From Rhodobiaceae bacterium (GTDB lineage Bacteria; Pseudomonadota; Alphaproteobacteria; Parvibaculales; Parvibaculaceae), in contig PAZY01000020.1 in assembly GCA_002715765.1 (NCBI GenBank), forward strand, positions 1-32,962: a stretch of 32,962 nt of DNA, read 5' to 3'. Below are positions 1 to 9,893 of this stretch, in pieces (position 1 is the stretch's first letter; every line of letters begins with the position of its first letter). The translations under genes were made by a program, and so were the position numbers. Under the pieces are notes generated by a model. It made no database searches. It had not been told where the DNA came from and saw nothing but the letters and a program-made list of their open reading frames with translations.

Positions 1-1
1 A

Positions 2-595
2 GAGGAAAGCATCGCAGCCCGCGCCGCTGCCAAGGGCATCACAGCACTTGAATATGCCTATGAAACAATGATGGAAAATGACGGCCAGCGGCTCATCTAT
101 TTCCCACTCTTCGGCTATTCAACGAATGACTTCACCGCCATTGAAGAGACGCTCCGCCACCCGCAGACCGGCATCAGCCTGGCCGATGGTGGCGCGCATG
201 TCGGCGCGATTTGCGACGGTGGAACACCAACCTTCATGCTGACCCACTGGACGCGGGACCGCACACGCGGCACCAAAATCGCGCTTGAGGATATGGTGCG
301 CATTCAGACACGCGATACAGCAGAACAATATGGCTTGCTGGATCGCGGCCTACTCGCGCCCGGCATGAAAGCCGACATCAACGTGATTGATTATAACAAT
401 CTGAAAATGCTGCAGCCAAAAATGGTATTCGACCTGCCAGCCAATGGCCGTCGCCTCCTGCAAAAGGCAGAAGGCTACAAAGCCACCATCGTGAGCGGAA
501 AAGTGGTTCTGCGGGATGGAGAATTCACGGGCGAACTGCCAGGCAAGCTGCTACGCGGTCCAAAAGCAGCACCCACAGCCCTCGCCGCTGAATAA
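2..595 (+). CDS. Amidohydrolase family protein, C-terminal part (N-acyl-D-amino-acid deacylase-like)
   Basis: The gene is cut by the left edge, so only about the last 197 residues are present; the frame is open from base 2 to a TAA at 593-595. The fragment has the end of a metal-dependent amidohydrolase barrel: a DGGAHVG segment whose Asp is the usual late metal ligand, then THWTRD, then a C-terminal beta-sandwich region with GLLAPGMKADINVID and GKVVLRDGEFTGELPG, typical of the COG3653 group (D-aminoacylases and related hydrolases). The substrate cannot be told from this part; many relatives of this type sit in catabolic clusters. It ends just before a strong terminator, so it is the last gene of its transcript. 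The family call is firm and the specific activity is not. Confidence 0.8.
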   Translation, partial: EESIAARAAAKGITALEYAYETMMENDGQRLIYFPLFGYSTNDFTAIEETLRHPQTGISLADGGAHVGAICDGGTPTFMLTHWTRDRTRGTKIALEDMVRIQTRDTAEQYGLLDRGLLAPGMKADINVIDYNNLKMLQPKMVFDLPANGRRLLQKAEGYKATIVSGKVVLRDGEFTGELPGKLLRGPKAAPTALAAE

Positions 596-620
596 AACAA
601 CTCAACATATCGCGAACCGA

Positions 621-660
621 AACGCGGAGCCCCAACGTGACAAAGGCTCCGCGTTTTTTA
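621..660 (+). terminator. Rho-independent terminator after the amidohydrolase gene
   Basis: A perfect 11-bp stem (AACGCGGAGCC at 621-631 pairing with GGCTCCGCGTT at 645-655) closes a 13-nt loop and runs into a T-rich tract ending at 659. It lies 25 bases after the amidohydrolase stop codon. Confidence 0.9.
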
Positions 661-666
661 ATGGCC

Positions 667-698
667 CTTGAAAGACTTGGCACTTGAAAGACTTGGCA
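667..698 (+). repeat. 16-bp perfect tandem duplication just upstream of the permease start
   Basis: CTTGAAAGACTTGGCA occurs at 667-682 and again at 683-698, directly followed by the ATG at 700. The duplication fills the place where a ribosome binding site would be, and no good Shine-Dalgarno sequence is seen there. Confidence 0.85.
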
Positions 699-699
699 T

Positions 700-1482
700 A
701 TGACTGACCTGCTTGACCTGTTCACCACCGACATCCTGATGCCCCACAATATGGGGTGGGACGATCTGGCCTTCGCCGCAGCCGCCATCTTCTTTGCGGG
801 TGCCTTGCGAGCCTATGCGGGATTTGGCTTTGCGCTCGCGGGCGTCCCGCTTCTCGCAGCCACCGCAGGCCCAGCCGCCGCCGTGCCCATGATCCTCGCG
901 CTGGAAATCCTGAGCGGCCTGCAAATGCTGCCGAAAGTGCGCCGCGATGCTGACTGGAAATCCATCTGGCTCATTCTGCCAACGGCAATCCTCGCCGCCC
1001 CGCTGGGCGTCTACCTGCTGGCGGTCTTGTCGGCTGACACGCTCCGCATTCTCATCGCCCTCACGCTTTTGAGTGCCGTTGCGCTGATGGCCTCCGGCCT
1101 CAAGCTTCCCGGACGATTGCCCGTTCCCGCCACACTCAGCATCGGCGGTGTGTCCGGCCTGCTCGCTGGCTCAACGGCCATGGCGGGCCCGCCAGTCCTG
1201 CTTTATTTTCTGGGGAGAGGCGACACGCCGGCTACCGCGCGCGCGTCCATGTTCATGTATTTCTCGCTGACCGGTGCCACGACGCTTCTCGTTGGCGTCG
1301 CCTCCGGCGTAGTCGCGCTTTCAACCATGTTGCTCACGCTCGTCCTCGCGCCAGCGCTCTTCTTGAGCAATCTGGCAGGCCATTCGCTCTTTCATGTGAT
1401 GGGCGACAAGCACTACCGCCCCATCGCCCTCACGCTCCTCACCGTCATCGCGTTCGTGACGCTCTGGCGGGCACTCGCCTAA
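700..1482 (+). CDS. Sulfite exporter TauE/SafE family (TSUP) permease
   Basis: A 260-residue, very hydrophobic protein with about eight predicted membrane segments. It has the TSUP hallmarks: an early small-residue-rich segment (AGFGFALAGVPLLA, about residues 41-54) and a second half-repeat with GGVSGLLAGSTAMAGPPVLL (about 149-168). The length is normal for the family. TSUP proteins are inner-membrane transporters of small sulfur-containing or organic anions such as sulfite, taurine-derived sulfoacetate or thiosulfate; the substrate cannot be predicted here. The ATG at 700 gives a short N-terminal stretch before the first helix but lacks a clear ribosome binding site. It follows a terminator, so it probably has its own promoter. 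Downstream is a gene-free repeat region. Confidence 0.85.
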   Translation: MTDLLDLFTTDILMPHNMGWDDLAFAAAAIFFAGALRAYAGFGFALAGVPLLAATAGPAAAVPMILALEILSGLQMLPKVRRDADWKSIWLILPTAILAAPLGVYLLAVLSADTLRILIALTLLSAVALMASGLKLPGRLPVPATLSIGGVSGLLAGSTAMAGPPVLLYFLGRGDTPATARASMFMYFSLTGATTLLVGVASGVVALSTMLLTLVLAPALFLSNLAGHSLFHVMGDKHYRPIALTLLTVIAFVTLWRALA

Positions 1483-1496
1483 GCACTCATCACTAC

Positions 1497-2435
1497 GTCA
1501 CCACCGGACTTGTTCCGGTGGTCCATAGCCCCGCCGACACATTCCTCGACCTGTCACCCCGGATTTAATCCGGGGTCCACATAAACTATCCGCAGGCAAA
1601 TACACTGCCATCACCCGACTTGTTCGGGTGGTCCCCTATCAGTAGCGTGGGTGGCGTAATTCGTAGTCTTCTATCCTTGACTCTGGATTACCCGGACAAG
1701 CCGGGTAATGACAATGAGGAAGAAACTCTGAAGACACAAAACCATGTCATACTCAGACAGTCACCCCAGCAGGCCCCTCAATCTGTCATTGCCGGGCTAG
1801 TCCCGGCAATCCAGAGCCCCAAGCGAAAGCAGCAAAGTCAGCATGGATGCCCGGTAACCACGTCCGGGCATGACAGTCAAAAAGTGCGTCACCCCGGATT
1901 TAATCCGGGGTCCACATAAACCATCCGCGCACAACAAACGCATCATGGATCCCGGCTCGGTCTTTCAGACTGTCCGGGATGACGATCACGAAAAGTGGCG
2001 CCCCAGTTCGCCCTTCAACCTGTCATTGCCGGATTCATTCCGGCAATCCAGAGCTACAAACAAAAGAAGCACGTTCAGTACCGCACGCCCGGTAACCACG
2101 TCCGGACATGACGGGAACAAAAAACTGTCACCACCCGACTTGTTCGGGTGGTCCAGGAGCGTCATGCATAGTCTTCTATCCGTGGCTCTGGATTACCCGG
2201 ACAAGCCGGGTAATGACAATGAGGAGGAAATGCTGAAGACACAAACCCATATCATACCCAGAGCGTCACCCCGGATTTAATCCGGGGTCCACAATTCGCA
2301 GGCGCGCGGTCGCATAAGGCAAGCTTTCCCCACTCCCTACCTGTCATTGCCGGACTTGTTCCGGCAATGACAGGGCCGCAAGCGAAAGAAGCAAGTTCAA
2401 CACTGGATGCCCGGTAACCACGTCCGGGCATGACA
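1497..2435 (+). repeat. Cluster of about 15 oriented palindromic repeats (BIME-like) filling a gene-free gap
   Basis: No gene is supported in 1483-2448. The gap holds palindromes at 1497-1525, 1552-1579, 1609-1634, 1684-1713, 1784-1813, 1844-1875, 1888-1914, 1946-1983, 2021-2050, 2082-2113, 2126-2155, 2189-2218, 2265-2291, 2342-2372 and 2404-2435. Each has a left end TGTCA, an inverted-repeat arm, a 5-9 nt centre and a right end TCCA. Because the ends differ, each copy has an orientation, and from 1609 on the orientation mostly alternates. Arms fall into classes (CCCCGGA, CACCCGA, TTGCCGG, TTACCCGG, ATGCCCGG, ATCCCGG), each matched by its own complement. ORFs here are only translations of the repeats. 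Confidence 0.9.
1609..2268 (+). repeat. Imperfect duplicated blocks including non-palindromic spacers
   Basis: About 150 bases from 1611 to roughly 1765 recur at about 2131-2268: a CACCCGA-arm palindrome, a spacer containing TAGTCTTCTATCC, a TTACCCGG-arm palindrome, then ACAATGAGGA and CTGAAGACACAAA. A second unit (TTGCCGG-arm palindrome, spacer with AAGCGAAAG-like sequence, ATGCCCGG-arm palindrome) occurs three times, at 1784-1875, 2021-2113 and 2342-2435. The region therefore grew by duplication of pairs as well as of single palindromes. Confidence 0.75.
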
Positions 2436-2448
2436 GCAAAAAAGCCCC

Positions 2449-4445
<1,997 letters not shown>

Positions 4446-4447
4446 TG

Positions 4448-4476
4448 ATTGTGCACTTTTCACAGCAAACCGTCAA
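4448..4476 (-). promoter_or_regulatory. Sigma-70 type promoter for the thiC transcript
   Basis: On the minus strand TTGACG (4471-4476) and CACAAT (4448-4453) are separated by 17 bases. The predicted start near 4441 falls exactly at the 5' end of the TPP aptamer, which supports the call. A 6-bp inverted repeat, GGCACA/TGTGCC, at 4512-4531 lies further upstream in this divergent intergenic region; no regulator is known for it. Confidence 0.7.
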
Positions 4477-4594
4477 AGCCTCGCTCAAAGTCCGTGACAG
4501 AGCGGGCGTCAGGCACAAACATCTGTGTGCCAATGTGACTTGAAGAATCGCCCGCCAAAGCTCAAGTGTCGTCTGTGACCTTGCGGAGAAAAAA

Positions 4595-5680
4595 ATGCCT
4601 GACAGCCCCAAACCCCTATGGCCAGACACAAGACTGCTTGACCTGTTTGGCCTGACACATCCCATCATCCAGGCACCCATGGCCGGCGTATCAAGCACCG
4701 ATATGGCCATCGCCGCGGCCAACGCCGGGTGCATGGGGGCATTGGGATGCGCCATGACATCACCGTCAGACCTTGCAAAGCAGTTGGCGCAGGTCGTCCG
4801 GTCAACCAATGGGCCAGTCAATTTCAACTTCTTCGTCCATCAGGAGCCGGATATTGCCGGTTTCGACAACACGGAAATCAGAAAGGCACTGCAACCCGCT
4901 TATACAGCAGCAGACCTGGGTGAGGTTCCCGCCCCCACCGCAGGCGCATCAGCCTTTAGCGATGACATACTGGACATTCTCCTTGCCCGGCCGCCAAAAA
5001 CCGTAAGCTTCCATTTCGGCCTGCCAAAGCCACACGTCATCACAGCCTTGAAAGACAGGCAGGTGAAGCTGATCGGCTGCGCCACATGCGTGGCAGAGGC
5101 AAAAGCACTTGAAGCGGGCGGCATGGACGCCATCGTCGCCCAGGGCGCGGAGGCCGGGGGCCATCGCGGTACCTTTCTGGGCGAGCCCCACCTCAATGAC
5201 ATGGGAACCATGGCCCTTGTTCCTCTCATCGCAGATGCCGTGCGCGTACCCGTGATTGCCGCGGGCGGTATTTTCGATGGTCGCGGCATCGCCGCCGCCT
5301 TCATGCTGGGTGCGGCCGGGGTACAGATCGGCACCGCCTTCATGCGCGCAACGGAGGCAACGACCCATCCACTCCACAAACAGGCCCTTGCAACTTCACA
5401 CGACGCACAGACCCGCCTGACACGCCTTTTCTCAGGGCGCCCGGCCCGCTCGCTGCGCAACCGCCTGACGGATGAATGGGCGCACGCGGAAAACATCACC
5501 GCCCCTTTCCCCGCACAGCGCTCTCTCATCGCACCGCTGGCAAAAGCCGCACTCCAGGCAGGCAGCACAGACTTCCACAATCTGTGGAGCGGACAGGCAG
5601 GCAGCCGCGCAGCGGAACAATCAACCGCCGGAATCATCGAACATCTGGTGACAAGTGCTCTCACCCGACTGGCAAGATAA
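4595..5680 (+). CDS. Nitronate monooxygenase-like flavoprotein (2-nitropropane dioxygenase family)
   Basis: A 361-residue FMN-binding TIM-barrel protein. The N-terminal HPIIQAPMAGVSS (residues 22-34), the VAQGAEAGGHRG segment (181-192, with the His used as base by class I enzymes) and the phosphate-binding VIAAGGIFDGRGIAAAFMLG are all present. Class I members oxidise alkyl nitronates such as propionate-3-nitronate, using oxygen and FMN; others are annotated only as flavin oxidoreductases, so the physiological substrate is open. It is soluble and cytoplasmic. It is divergent from thiC and followed 66 bases later by a MAPEG gene on the same strand. The ATG at 4595 follows an A-rich stretch with GGAG upstream. 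Confidence 0.85.
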   Translation: MPDSPKPLWPDTRLLDLFGLTHPIIQAPMAGVSSTDMAIAAANAGCMGALGCAMTSPSDLAKQLAQVVRSTNGPVNFNFFVHQEPDIAGFDNTEIRKALQPAYTAADLGEVPAPTAGASAFSDDILDILLARPPKTVSFHFGLPKPHVITALKDRQVKLIGCATCVAEAKALEAGGMDAIVAQGAEAGGHRGTFLGEPHLNDMGTMALVPLIADAVRVPVIAAGGIFDGRGIAAAFMLGAAGVQIGTAFMRATEATTHPLHKQALATSHDAQTRLTRLFSGRPARSLRNRLTDEWAHAENITAPFPAQRSLIAPLAKAALQAGSTDFHNLWSGQAGSRAAEQSTAGIIEHLVTSALTRLAR

Positions 5681-5746
5681 ACACACTCGCCATTCCTCGA
5701 GAAAAAAGGCATGGTTTCCCCCTCAATCACAAAGGGAGGGAACCCA

Positions 5747-6139
5747 ATGTCAGTTGAACTATCCATACTCATGTGGAGCGGCGTCCTGTTGCTCGTTCTT
5801 ATATTGACCTCGGCCAATGCCAACCTCATGTCGATGGGTTTGAGCTGGGGACTGGGAAACCGCGATGACGCCGCCACACCTCCAGCCTGGGGTGCTCGGG
5901 CAAAACGGGCCTATATGAACCTTCTGGAAAACCTCCTGGTTTTCGCCGCAATCCTCTTGCCTGTCAGCCTGTCGGGCATCAGCAATGACATGACCGTCCT
6001 CGGTGCACAGATTTTCCTTGGCGCACGTATCGTACACGCCCTGGTATATGTCACAGGCGTTACGCTTCTGGGCATTCGCACCCTGGCCTACTTTGCAGGC
6101 ATTGCAGGCACCGTGATTATTCTGCTGCAAGCGCTCTGA
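5747..6139 (+). CDS. MAPEG family membrane protein
   Basis: A 130-residue protein with four hydrophobic segments and the MAPEG-type motif around RAKRAYMNLLENLLVFA (about residues 53-69), where the Asn/Glu pair normally contacts glutathione or helix partners. Eukaryotic MAPEG proteins are glutathione-dependent enzymes of eicosanoid and detoxification metabolism; bacterial short members have unknown roles. I chose the ATG at 5747, because AAGGGAGGG lies just upstream, over an in-frame ATG at 5711 that would place that site inside the coding region. It may be co-transcribed with the preceding flavoprotein gene. A terminator follows 12 bases after its stop. Confidence 0.8.
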   Translation: MSVELSILMWSGVLLLVLILTSANANLMSMGLSWGLGNRDDAATPPAWGARAKRAYMNLLENLLVFAAILLPVSLSGISNDMTVLGAQIFLGARIVHALVYVTGVTLLGIRTLAYFAGIAGTVIILLQAL

Positions 6140-6149
6140 TACAGCACCC

Positions 6150-6186
6150 GCAAAAAAGCCCGGTCATTTTGTGACCGGGCTTTGAT
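6150..6186. terminator. Bidirectional terminator between convergent genes
   Basis: AAAGCCCGGTCA (about 6155-6166) pairs with TGACCGGGCTTT (6172-6183) across a 5-nt loop. It is flanked by A residues on the left and T residues on the right, so it can serve both the MAPEG gene (+) and the lipoprotein gene (-). Confidence 0.85.
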
Positions 6187-6222
6187 CAGCGTAATTTGAA
6201 AGCAGTTACAGCCTGCTTTAAC

Positions 6223-6639
6223 CTAAGGCTGAGCAGCTTCGTCCGCTGCCTCTTCCACGGCTTCCGCGCCATCTTCTCCGGCTTCGCCCACAGCCTCACC
6301 TGCATCGCGCGTCGCCTCTTCAACGGCATTTACGGCATCACTTGCCGCATTATCCACCGCCTCCATCGCCTCATCAGCGGCATTTCCTGCCGCTTCTGCA
6401 GCCTCACCAGCTGCCTCGACAGCCGAATTTGCGGCCTCTCCCGCTGCATCAGCAGCTTCCCCCATGGCTTCGGTAGCCGATTCCATCATCGATGATGCCG
6501 CCCCCGTGCCTTCAGAACTGTCACTTTCCTCAGCCGCCGGCGTTGTTTCCTCATCCTCCGACGGATTGTCACAAGCCGAAACGAACAGCGCCCCGGCAAA
6601 AGCAAGCGAAAGAGCAAATTTATACGAAAGATTGGACAT
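6223..6639 (-). CDS. Alanine-rich acidic lipoprotein of unknown function
   Basis: A 138-residue protein with an N-terminal lipoprotein signal (hydrophobic run, then VSAC with Cys 23), an acidic Ser/Glu/Thr linker, and from about residue 48 to the end an almost uninterrupted Ala/Glu/Gly helix-forming region with repeating EAAGEAAxA-type units and very few basic residues. This composition predicts a long negatively charged amphipathic helix, as in LEA-like or apolipoprotein-like proteins; I do not recognise a named family. The ATG at 6639 has GGGGAGGGA just upstream, whereas the longer frame starts before this site. It lies downstream of purA in the same direction, 156 bases away. Confidence 0.75.
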   Translation of the reverse strand: MSNLSYKFALSLAFAGALFVSACDNPSEDEETTPAAEESDSSEGTGAASSMMESATEAMGEAADAAGEAANSAVEAAGEAAEAAGNAADEAMEAVDNAASDAVNAVEEATRDAGEAVGEAGEDGAEAVEEAADEAAQP

Positions 6640-6722
6640 GACGTCCCTCCCCTGATTGTGGATACACAAACGGCATCCCTTGCGTCCCCCGTTTTCATAT
6701 CGGAAGGGAAGCAAAGCACAGT

Positions 6723-6751
6723 GCCGGATACGGTTCAACCCCGTAACCGGC
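6723..6751 (-). terminator. Possible terminator hairpin downstream of purA
   Basis: An 11-bp stem with one mismatch (GCCGGTTACGG and CCGTATCCGGC read on the minus strand) encloses a 7-nt loop, about 45 bases after the purA stop. The tail is only mildly T-rich, so termination may be weak. Confidence 0.45.
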
Positions 6752-6795
6752 TCATGCTAGCGATCAAGTGTGACGCCCTAATCTCGGGGCAGATA

Positions 6796-8088
6796 TCAAT
6801 CCGCAAACGGATCATGCATAAGGATTGTGTCATCCCGCTCTGGTGAAGTGGAAAGAAGCGCCACAGGGCACTCGATCAGCTCCTCCACATAACGTACATA
6901 TTTGACTGCCGCCGCAGGCAGATCTGCCCAGCTCCGCGCCCCGTAGGTGCTCTCGGACCAGCCTTCCATTTCTTCATAAACAGGCGTGATCCGCGCCTGA
7001 AGCGCGGGCGTGGCCGGCAGATAGTCAATACGCTTGCCATCAAGCTCGTAGGCGACACAAATCTTGAGCGTGTCAAACCCGTCCAGCACATCAAGCTTGG
7101 TCAATGCGATACCTTGCATACCATTGGTTTTAAGCGCCTGGTTGACCAGCACCGCGTCAAACCAGCCACAGCGGCGCTTGCGCCCTGTCACCGTGCCGAA
7201 CTCACGCCCCCGTTCACCCAGGCGGATACCGTCATCATCATGCAGCTCAGTCGGAAATGGACCTTCACCCACGCGCGTTGTGTAGGCTTTGGTAATCCCC
7301 AGAACATATTCAACCGCCGACGGCCCCATGCCGGAGCCCGTGGCCGCCTGTCCTGAAACCACATTCGATGATGTGACAAAAGGATAGGTCCCATGGTCGA
7401 TATCCAGAAGCGTGCCTTGCGCCCCTTCAAACAGGATACGCTTGCCGGCCTTGCGGGCTTCCGCGAGGAAACGCCAAACCGTGTCCATATGCGGCAGAAT
7501 GCGCGGTGCCACGTCCATCAACGCCTGTACAATAGGAGCCGCTTCCATCTCCTCAACACCAAGGCCGGGACGCAGCGCGTTGTGGTGATCAAGCAGCTTC
7601 TCCACCTTGTCGCCCAACGTATCCGGGTCAGCCAGGTCCATCACCCGGATCGCACGACGCCCCACCTTGTCTTCATAAGCCGGGCCGATGCCGCGCTTCG
7701 TTGTGCCGATCTTTGTACCTGTGTTGGAGGTTTCGCGGATCACATCCAGTTGCTGGTGCACCGGCAGGATCAGAACAGCATTCTCCGCGATCTTGAGATT
7801 GGCAGGTGAAACCGCAACGCCCTGCTCTGCCAGCTTGTCAATCTCTGTGGTCAGTGCCCAGGGGTCGATCACCACACCATTGCCGAGCACAGACATTTTT
7901 CCCGGACGAACGATCCCGGAAGGCAGAAGAGACAGCTTGTACGTCACGCCATCAATTACAAGCGTATGACCTGCATTGTGCCCGCCTTGAAAGCGCACGA
8001 CGACATCCGCGCGCTCCGAGAGCCAATCCACAATCTTGCCTTTGCCTTCGTCGCCCCATTGGGAGCCGACGACCGCTACGTTCGCCAT
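6796..8088 (-). CDS. purA: Adenylosuccinate synthetase PurA
   Basis: A 430-residue GTP-dependent enzyme joining IMP and aspartate to adenylosuccinate, the first committed step to AMP; cytoplasmic homodimer. The N-terminal [11 protein letters not shown] (residues 8-18) carries the catalytic Asp 13, and GGHNAGHT carries the catalytic His. The IMP-binding [14 protein letters not shown] and the base-recognition region [21 protein letters not shown] are present. I start at the ATG at 8088 because [18 protein letters not shown] is the normal N-terminus; the frame extends 19 codons further without matching the family. A terminator sits between serA and purA, so purA is probably transcribed on its own. 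Confidence 0.97.
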   Translation of the reverse strand: MANVAVVGSQWGDEGKGKIVDWLSERADVVVRFQGGHNAGHTLVIDGVTYKLSLLPSGIVRPGKMSVLGNGVVIDPWALTTEIDKLAEQGVAVSPANLKIAENAVLILPVHQQLDVIRETSNTGTKIGTTKRGIGPAYEDKVGRRAIRVMDLADPDTLGDKVEKLLDHHNALRPGLGVEEMEAAPIVQALMDVAPRILPHMDTVWRFLAEARKAGKRILFEGAQGTLLDIDHGTYPFVTSSNVVSGQAATGSGMGPSAVEYVLGITKAYTTRVGEGPFPTELHDDDGIRLGERGREFGTVTGRKRRCGWFDAVLVNQALKTNGMQGIALTKLDVLDGFDTLKICVAYELDGKRIDYLPATPALQARITPVYEEMEGWSESTYGARSWADLPAAAVKYVRYVEELIECPVALLSTSPERDDTILMHDPFAD

Positions 8089-8128
8089 AATAATCACCGG
8101 TTTTTCAAGGGGTTGAGAGACCCCAGAC

Positions 8129-8170
8129 ATGAAGAAAGCCCCCAAGGGACATTGCCCTGGGGACTTTCAA
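8129..8170 (-). terminator. Terminator between serA and purA
   Basis: Read on the minus strand, AAAGTCCCCAGGGC and CCTTGGGGGCTTT form an imperfect but long stem, followed by CTTCTTC. It lies about 75 bases after the serA stop codon. Confidence 0.7.
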
Positions 8171-8243
8171 GAGTTTTAAGCTGTTTGATCTGAAAAGGCC
8201 AGCCCAAAGGCAGCAATCAATCAAAATCCGGCATTTCCATGTT

Positions 8244-9824
8244 TCAGAACGTCAAGGCTTTTGCCTGCTTCACATGAGGCAGCGCCTGCACAGCCGCCAG
8301 CGCCTCTGCAGAGAGCGGGCAGTCTGTCTCAACCAGTGCAATCGCTCCGCCACCTGCTTCTTCACGGCCGAGGCGGAAATTGGCGATATTCACACCCGCA
8401 TTGCCCAGGGCCATACCCAGTGCGCCGATAAAGCCGGGCTTATCCTCGTTTGTGACATAAAGCATGTTGGTGCCCAGTTCGGCTTCCATGTCGATGCCCT
8501 TCACCTGGATAACCCGCGGACGATTGCCGGAGAAAATCGTGCCCGCAACAGATCGGTCCTGACGCTCCGTTTTCACCGTCAAACGGATATACGTTTCAAA
8601 AGCCCCGCGAGGTTCTTCACGCTTCACTTCGGTCAGTTCAATATCACGCTGCTTGGCAATGACCGGGGCCGAAACCATGTTCACGTCCGACAGCAATGGC
8701 TTCAGCAGACCGCAAAGAGCCGCATTCGTCAGCGCCCGCGTGTTGAGCCCGGCCACCTCACCTTCATATTCAATGGTCACAGCTTCAATGCCTGTTTCCG
8801 TCAGCTGTCCGGCAAAAGAACCAAGCTGTTCAGCCAGTGTCACATACGGGGCGAGCTTCGGTGCTTCATCAGCCGAAATCGACGGCATGTTGATCGCATT
8901 CGTCACCGCACCGTTCAACAGATAGTCAGCCATCTGCTCTGCAACCTGCAGCGCCACATTCTCCTGCGCTTCCGATGTCGAGGCACCAAGGTGTGGTGTA
9001 CAAATAACCTGCTCCATACCGAAAAGAGCATTCTCTTTCGCTGGCTCTTCCTCAAACACATCAAGCGCGGCACCTGCCACCTTGCCGCTTTCGATGGCAG
9101 CCTTCAGGTCAGCCTCAACAATCAGGCCGCCACGGGCACAATTGACGATACGAACACCGTCTTTCATCTTGGCAAAAGCTTTGGCGTCCAGAATGTTACG
9201 TGTCTTGTCAGTCAGGGGCGTGTGAAGCGTGATGAAATCAGCGCGCTTCAACAGCACATCCAGCTCCACTTTTTCAACACCCAAGTCAGCTGCCCGCTCC
9301 GGCGTCAGGAACGGATCGAAAGCAACAACTTTCATGCGAAGACCAAGTGCACGATCTACCGCAATCGAGCCGATGTTGCCACACCCGATCACGCCAAGCG
9401 TTTTCGCGGTCAGCTCAACGCCCATAAATTTGGATTTTTCCCACTTGCCCGCATGCGTAGACGCATTGGCTTGCGGAATGTCGCGCGCGAGCGCCATCAT
9501 CATCGAGATTGCATGCTCAGCCGTGGTGATCGAATTACCGAACGGCGTGTTCATCACAATGATGCCGGCGGCAGTCGCTGCGGGCAGGTCCACATTGTCA
9601 ACACCGATACCGGCGCGCCCGACGACCTTCAGTTTCTTCGCCGCTTCAATGACAGGCGGCGTCACCTTGGTTGCAGAGCGGATCGCCAGGCCGTCATACT
9701 GATCGATAATTTTGATCAGCTCATCACGATCAAGACCGGTATTCACATCAACTTCAATGCCGCGATCTTTAAAAATCTGAACAGCAGCAGGGCTCAACTT
9801 ATCGGAAATAAGGACTTTCGGCAT
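8244..9824 (-). CDS. serA: D-3-phosphoglycerate dehydrogenase SerA (long form with ACT domain)
   Basis: A 526-residue enzyme oxidising 3-phosphoglycerate to 3-phosphohydroxypyruvate, the first step of serine synthesis. The Rossmann motif GVIGCGNIG is at 144-152. The catalytic set is Arg 231 (NCARGG), Glu 260 (DVFEEEP) and His 278 (TPHLG). After the catalytic core come an intervening allosteric-type domain (about 315-450) and a C-terminal ACT domain (about 455-526), the usual serine-sensing arrangement. A strong AGGAGG-type site precedes the ATG at 9824. It lies 69 bases downstream of serC, separated by a GC-rich hairpin, and probably shares the serC promoter. Confidence 0.98.
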   Translation of the reverse strand: MPKVLISDKLSPAAVQIFKDRGIEVDVNTGLDRDELIKIIDQYDGLAIRSATKVTPPVIEAAKKLKVVGRAGIGVDNVDLPAATAAGIIVMNTPFGNSITTAEHAISMMMALARDIPQANASTHAGKWEKSKFMGVELTAKTLGVIGCGNIGSIAVDRALGLRMKVVAFDPFLTPERAADLGVEKVELDVLLKRADFITLHTPLTDKTRNILDAKAFAKMKDGVRIVNCARGGLIVEADLKAAIESGKVAGAALDVFEEEPAKENALFGMEQVICTPHLGASTSEAQENVALQVAEQMADYLLNGAVTNAINMPSISADEAPKLAPYVTLAEQLGSFAGQLTETGIEAVTIEYEGEVAGLNTRALTNAALCGLLKPLLSDVNMVSAPVIAKQRDIELTEVKREEPRGAFETYIRLTVKTERQDRSVAGTIFSGNRPRVIQVKGIDMEAELGTNMLYVTNEDKPGFIGALGMALGNAGVNIANFRLGREEAGGGAIALVETDCPLSAEALAAVQALPHVKQAKALTF

Positions 9825-9863
9825 GGAAATGCCTCCTGAAATATAAAACTGGATGGAAAAGCA

Positions 9864-9884
9864 GGGAGCGGCCTCACCGCTCCC
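9864..9884 (-). terminator. Hairpin between serC and serA (possible attenuator)
   Basis: A perfect 8-bp stem, GGGAGCGG at 9864-9871 with CCGCTCCC at 9877-9884, has a 5-nt loop. On the minus strand it is followed by TGCTTTTCC, a short T tract. It may partly terminate serC transcripts or protect their 3' ends, setting serC and serA at different levels. Confidence 0.5.
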
Positions 9885-9893
9885 TCAAAGCCA

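Noticed and set aside
1620-2280. Two small + strand open frames in the repeat region
   Set aside because: Their codons are the palindromes themselves and no domain is visible.
1497-2435. Possible CRISPR array
   Set aside because: Repeats are palindromes of several different sequences in both orientations with irregular spacers; there is no constant repeat/spacer period and no cas gene.
4900-5877. 325-codon open frame on the - strand
   Set aside because: Antisense to the nitronate monooxygenase gene; composition is typical of a shadow frame (Ala/Arg/Ser-rich).
8274-9839. 521-codon open frame on the + strand
   Set aside because: It is the antisense shadow of serA; the protein is Arg/His/Gln-rich and matches nothing, while the opposite strand encodes a complete SerA.
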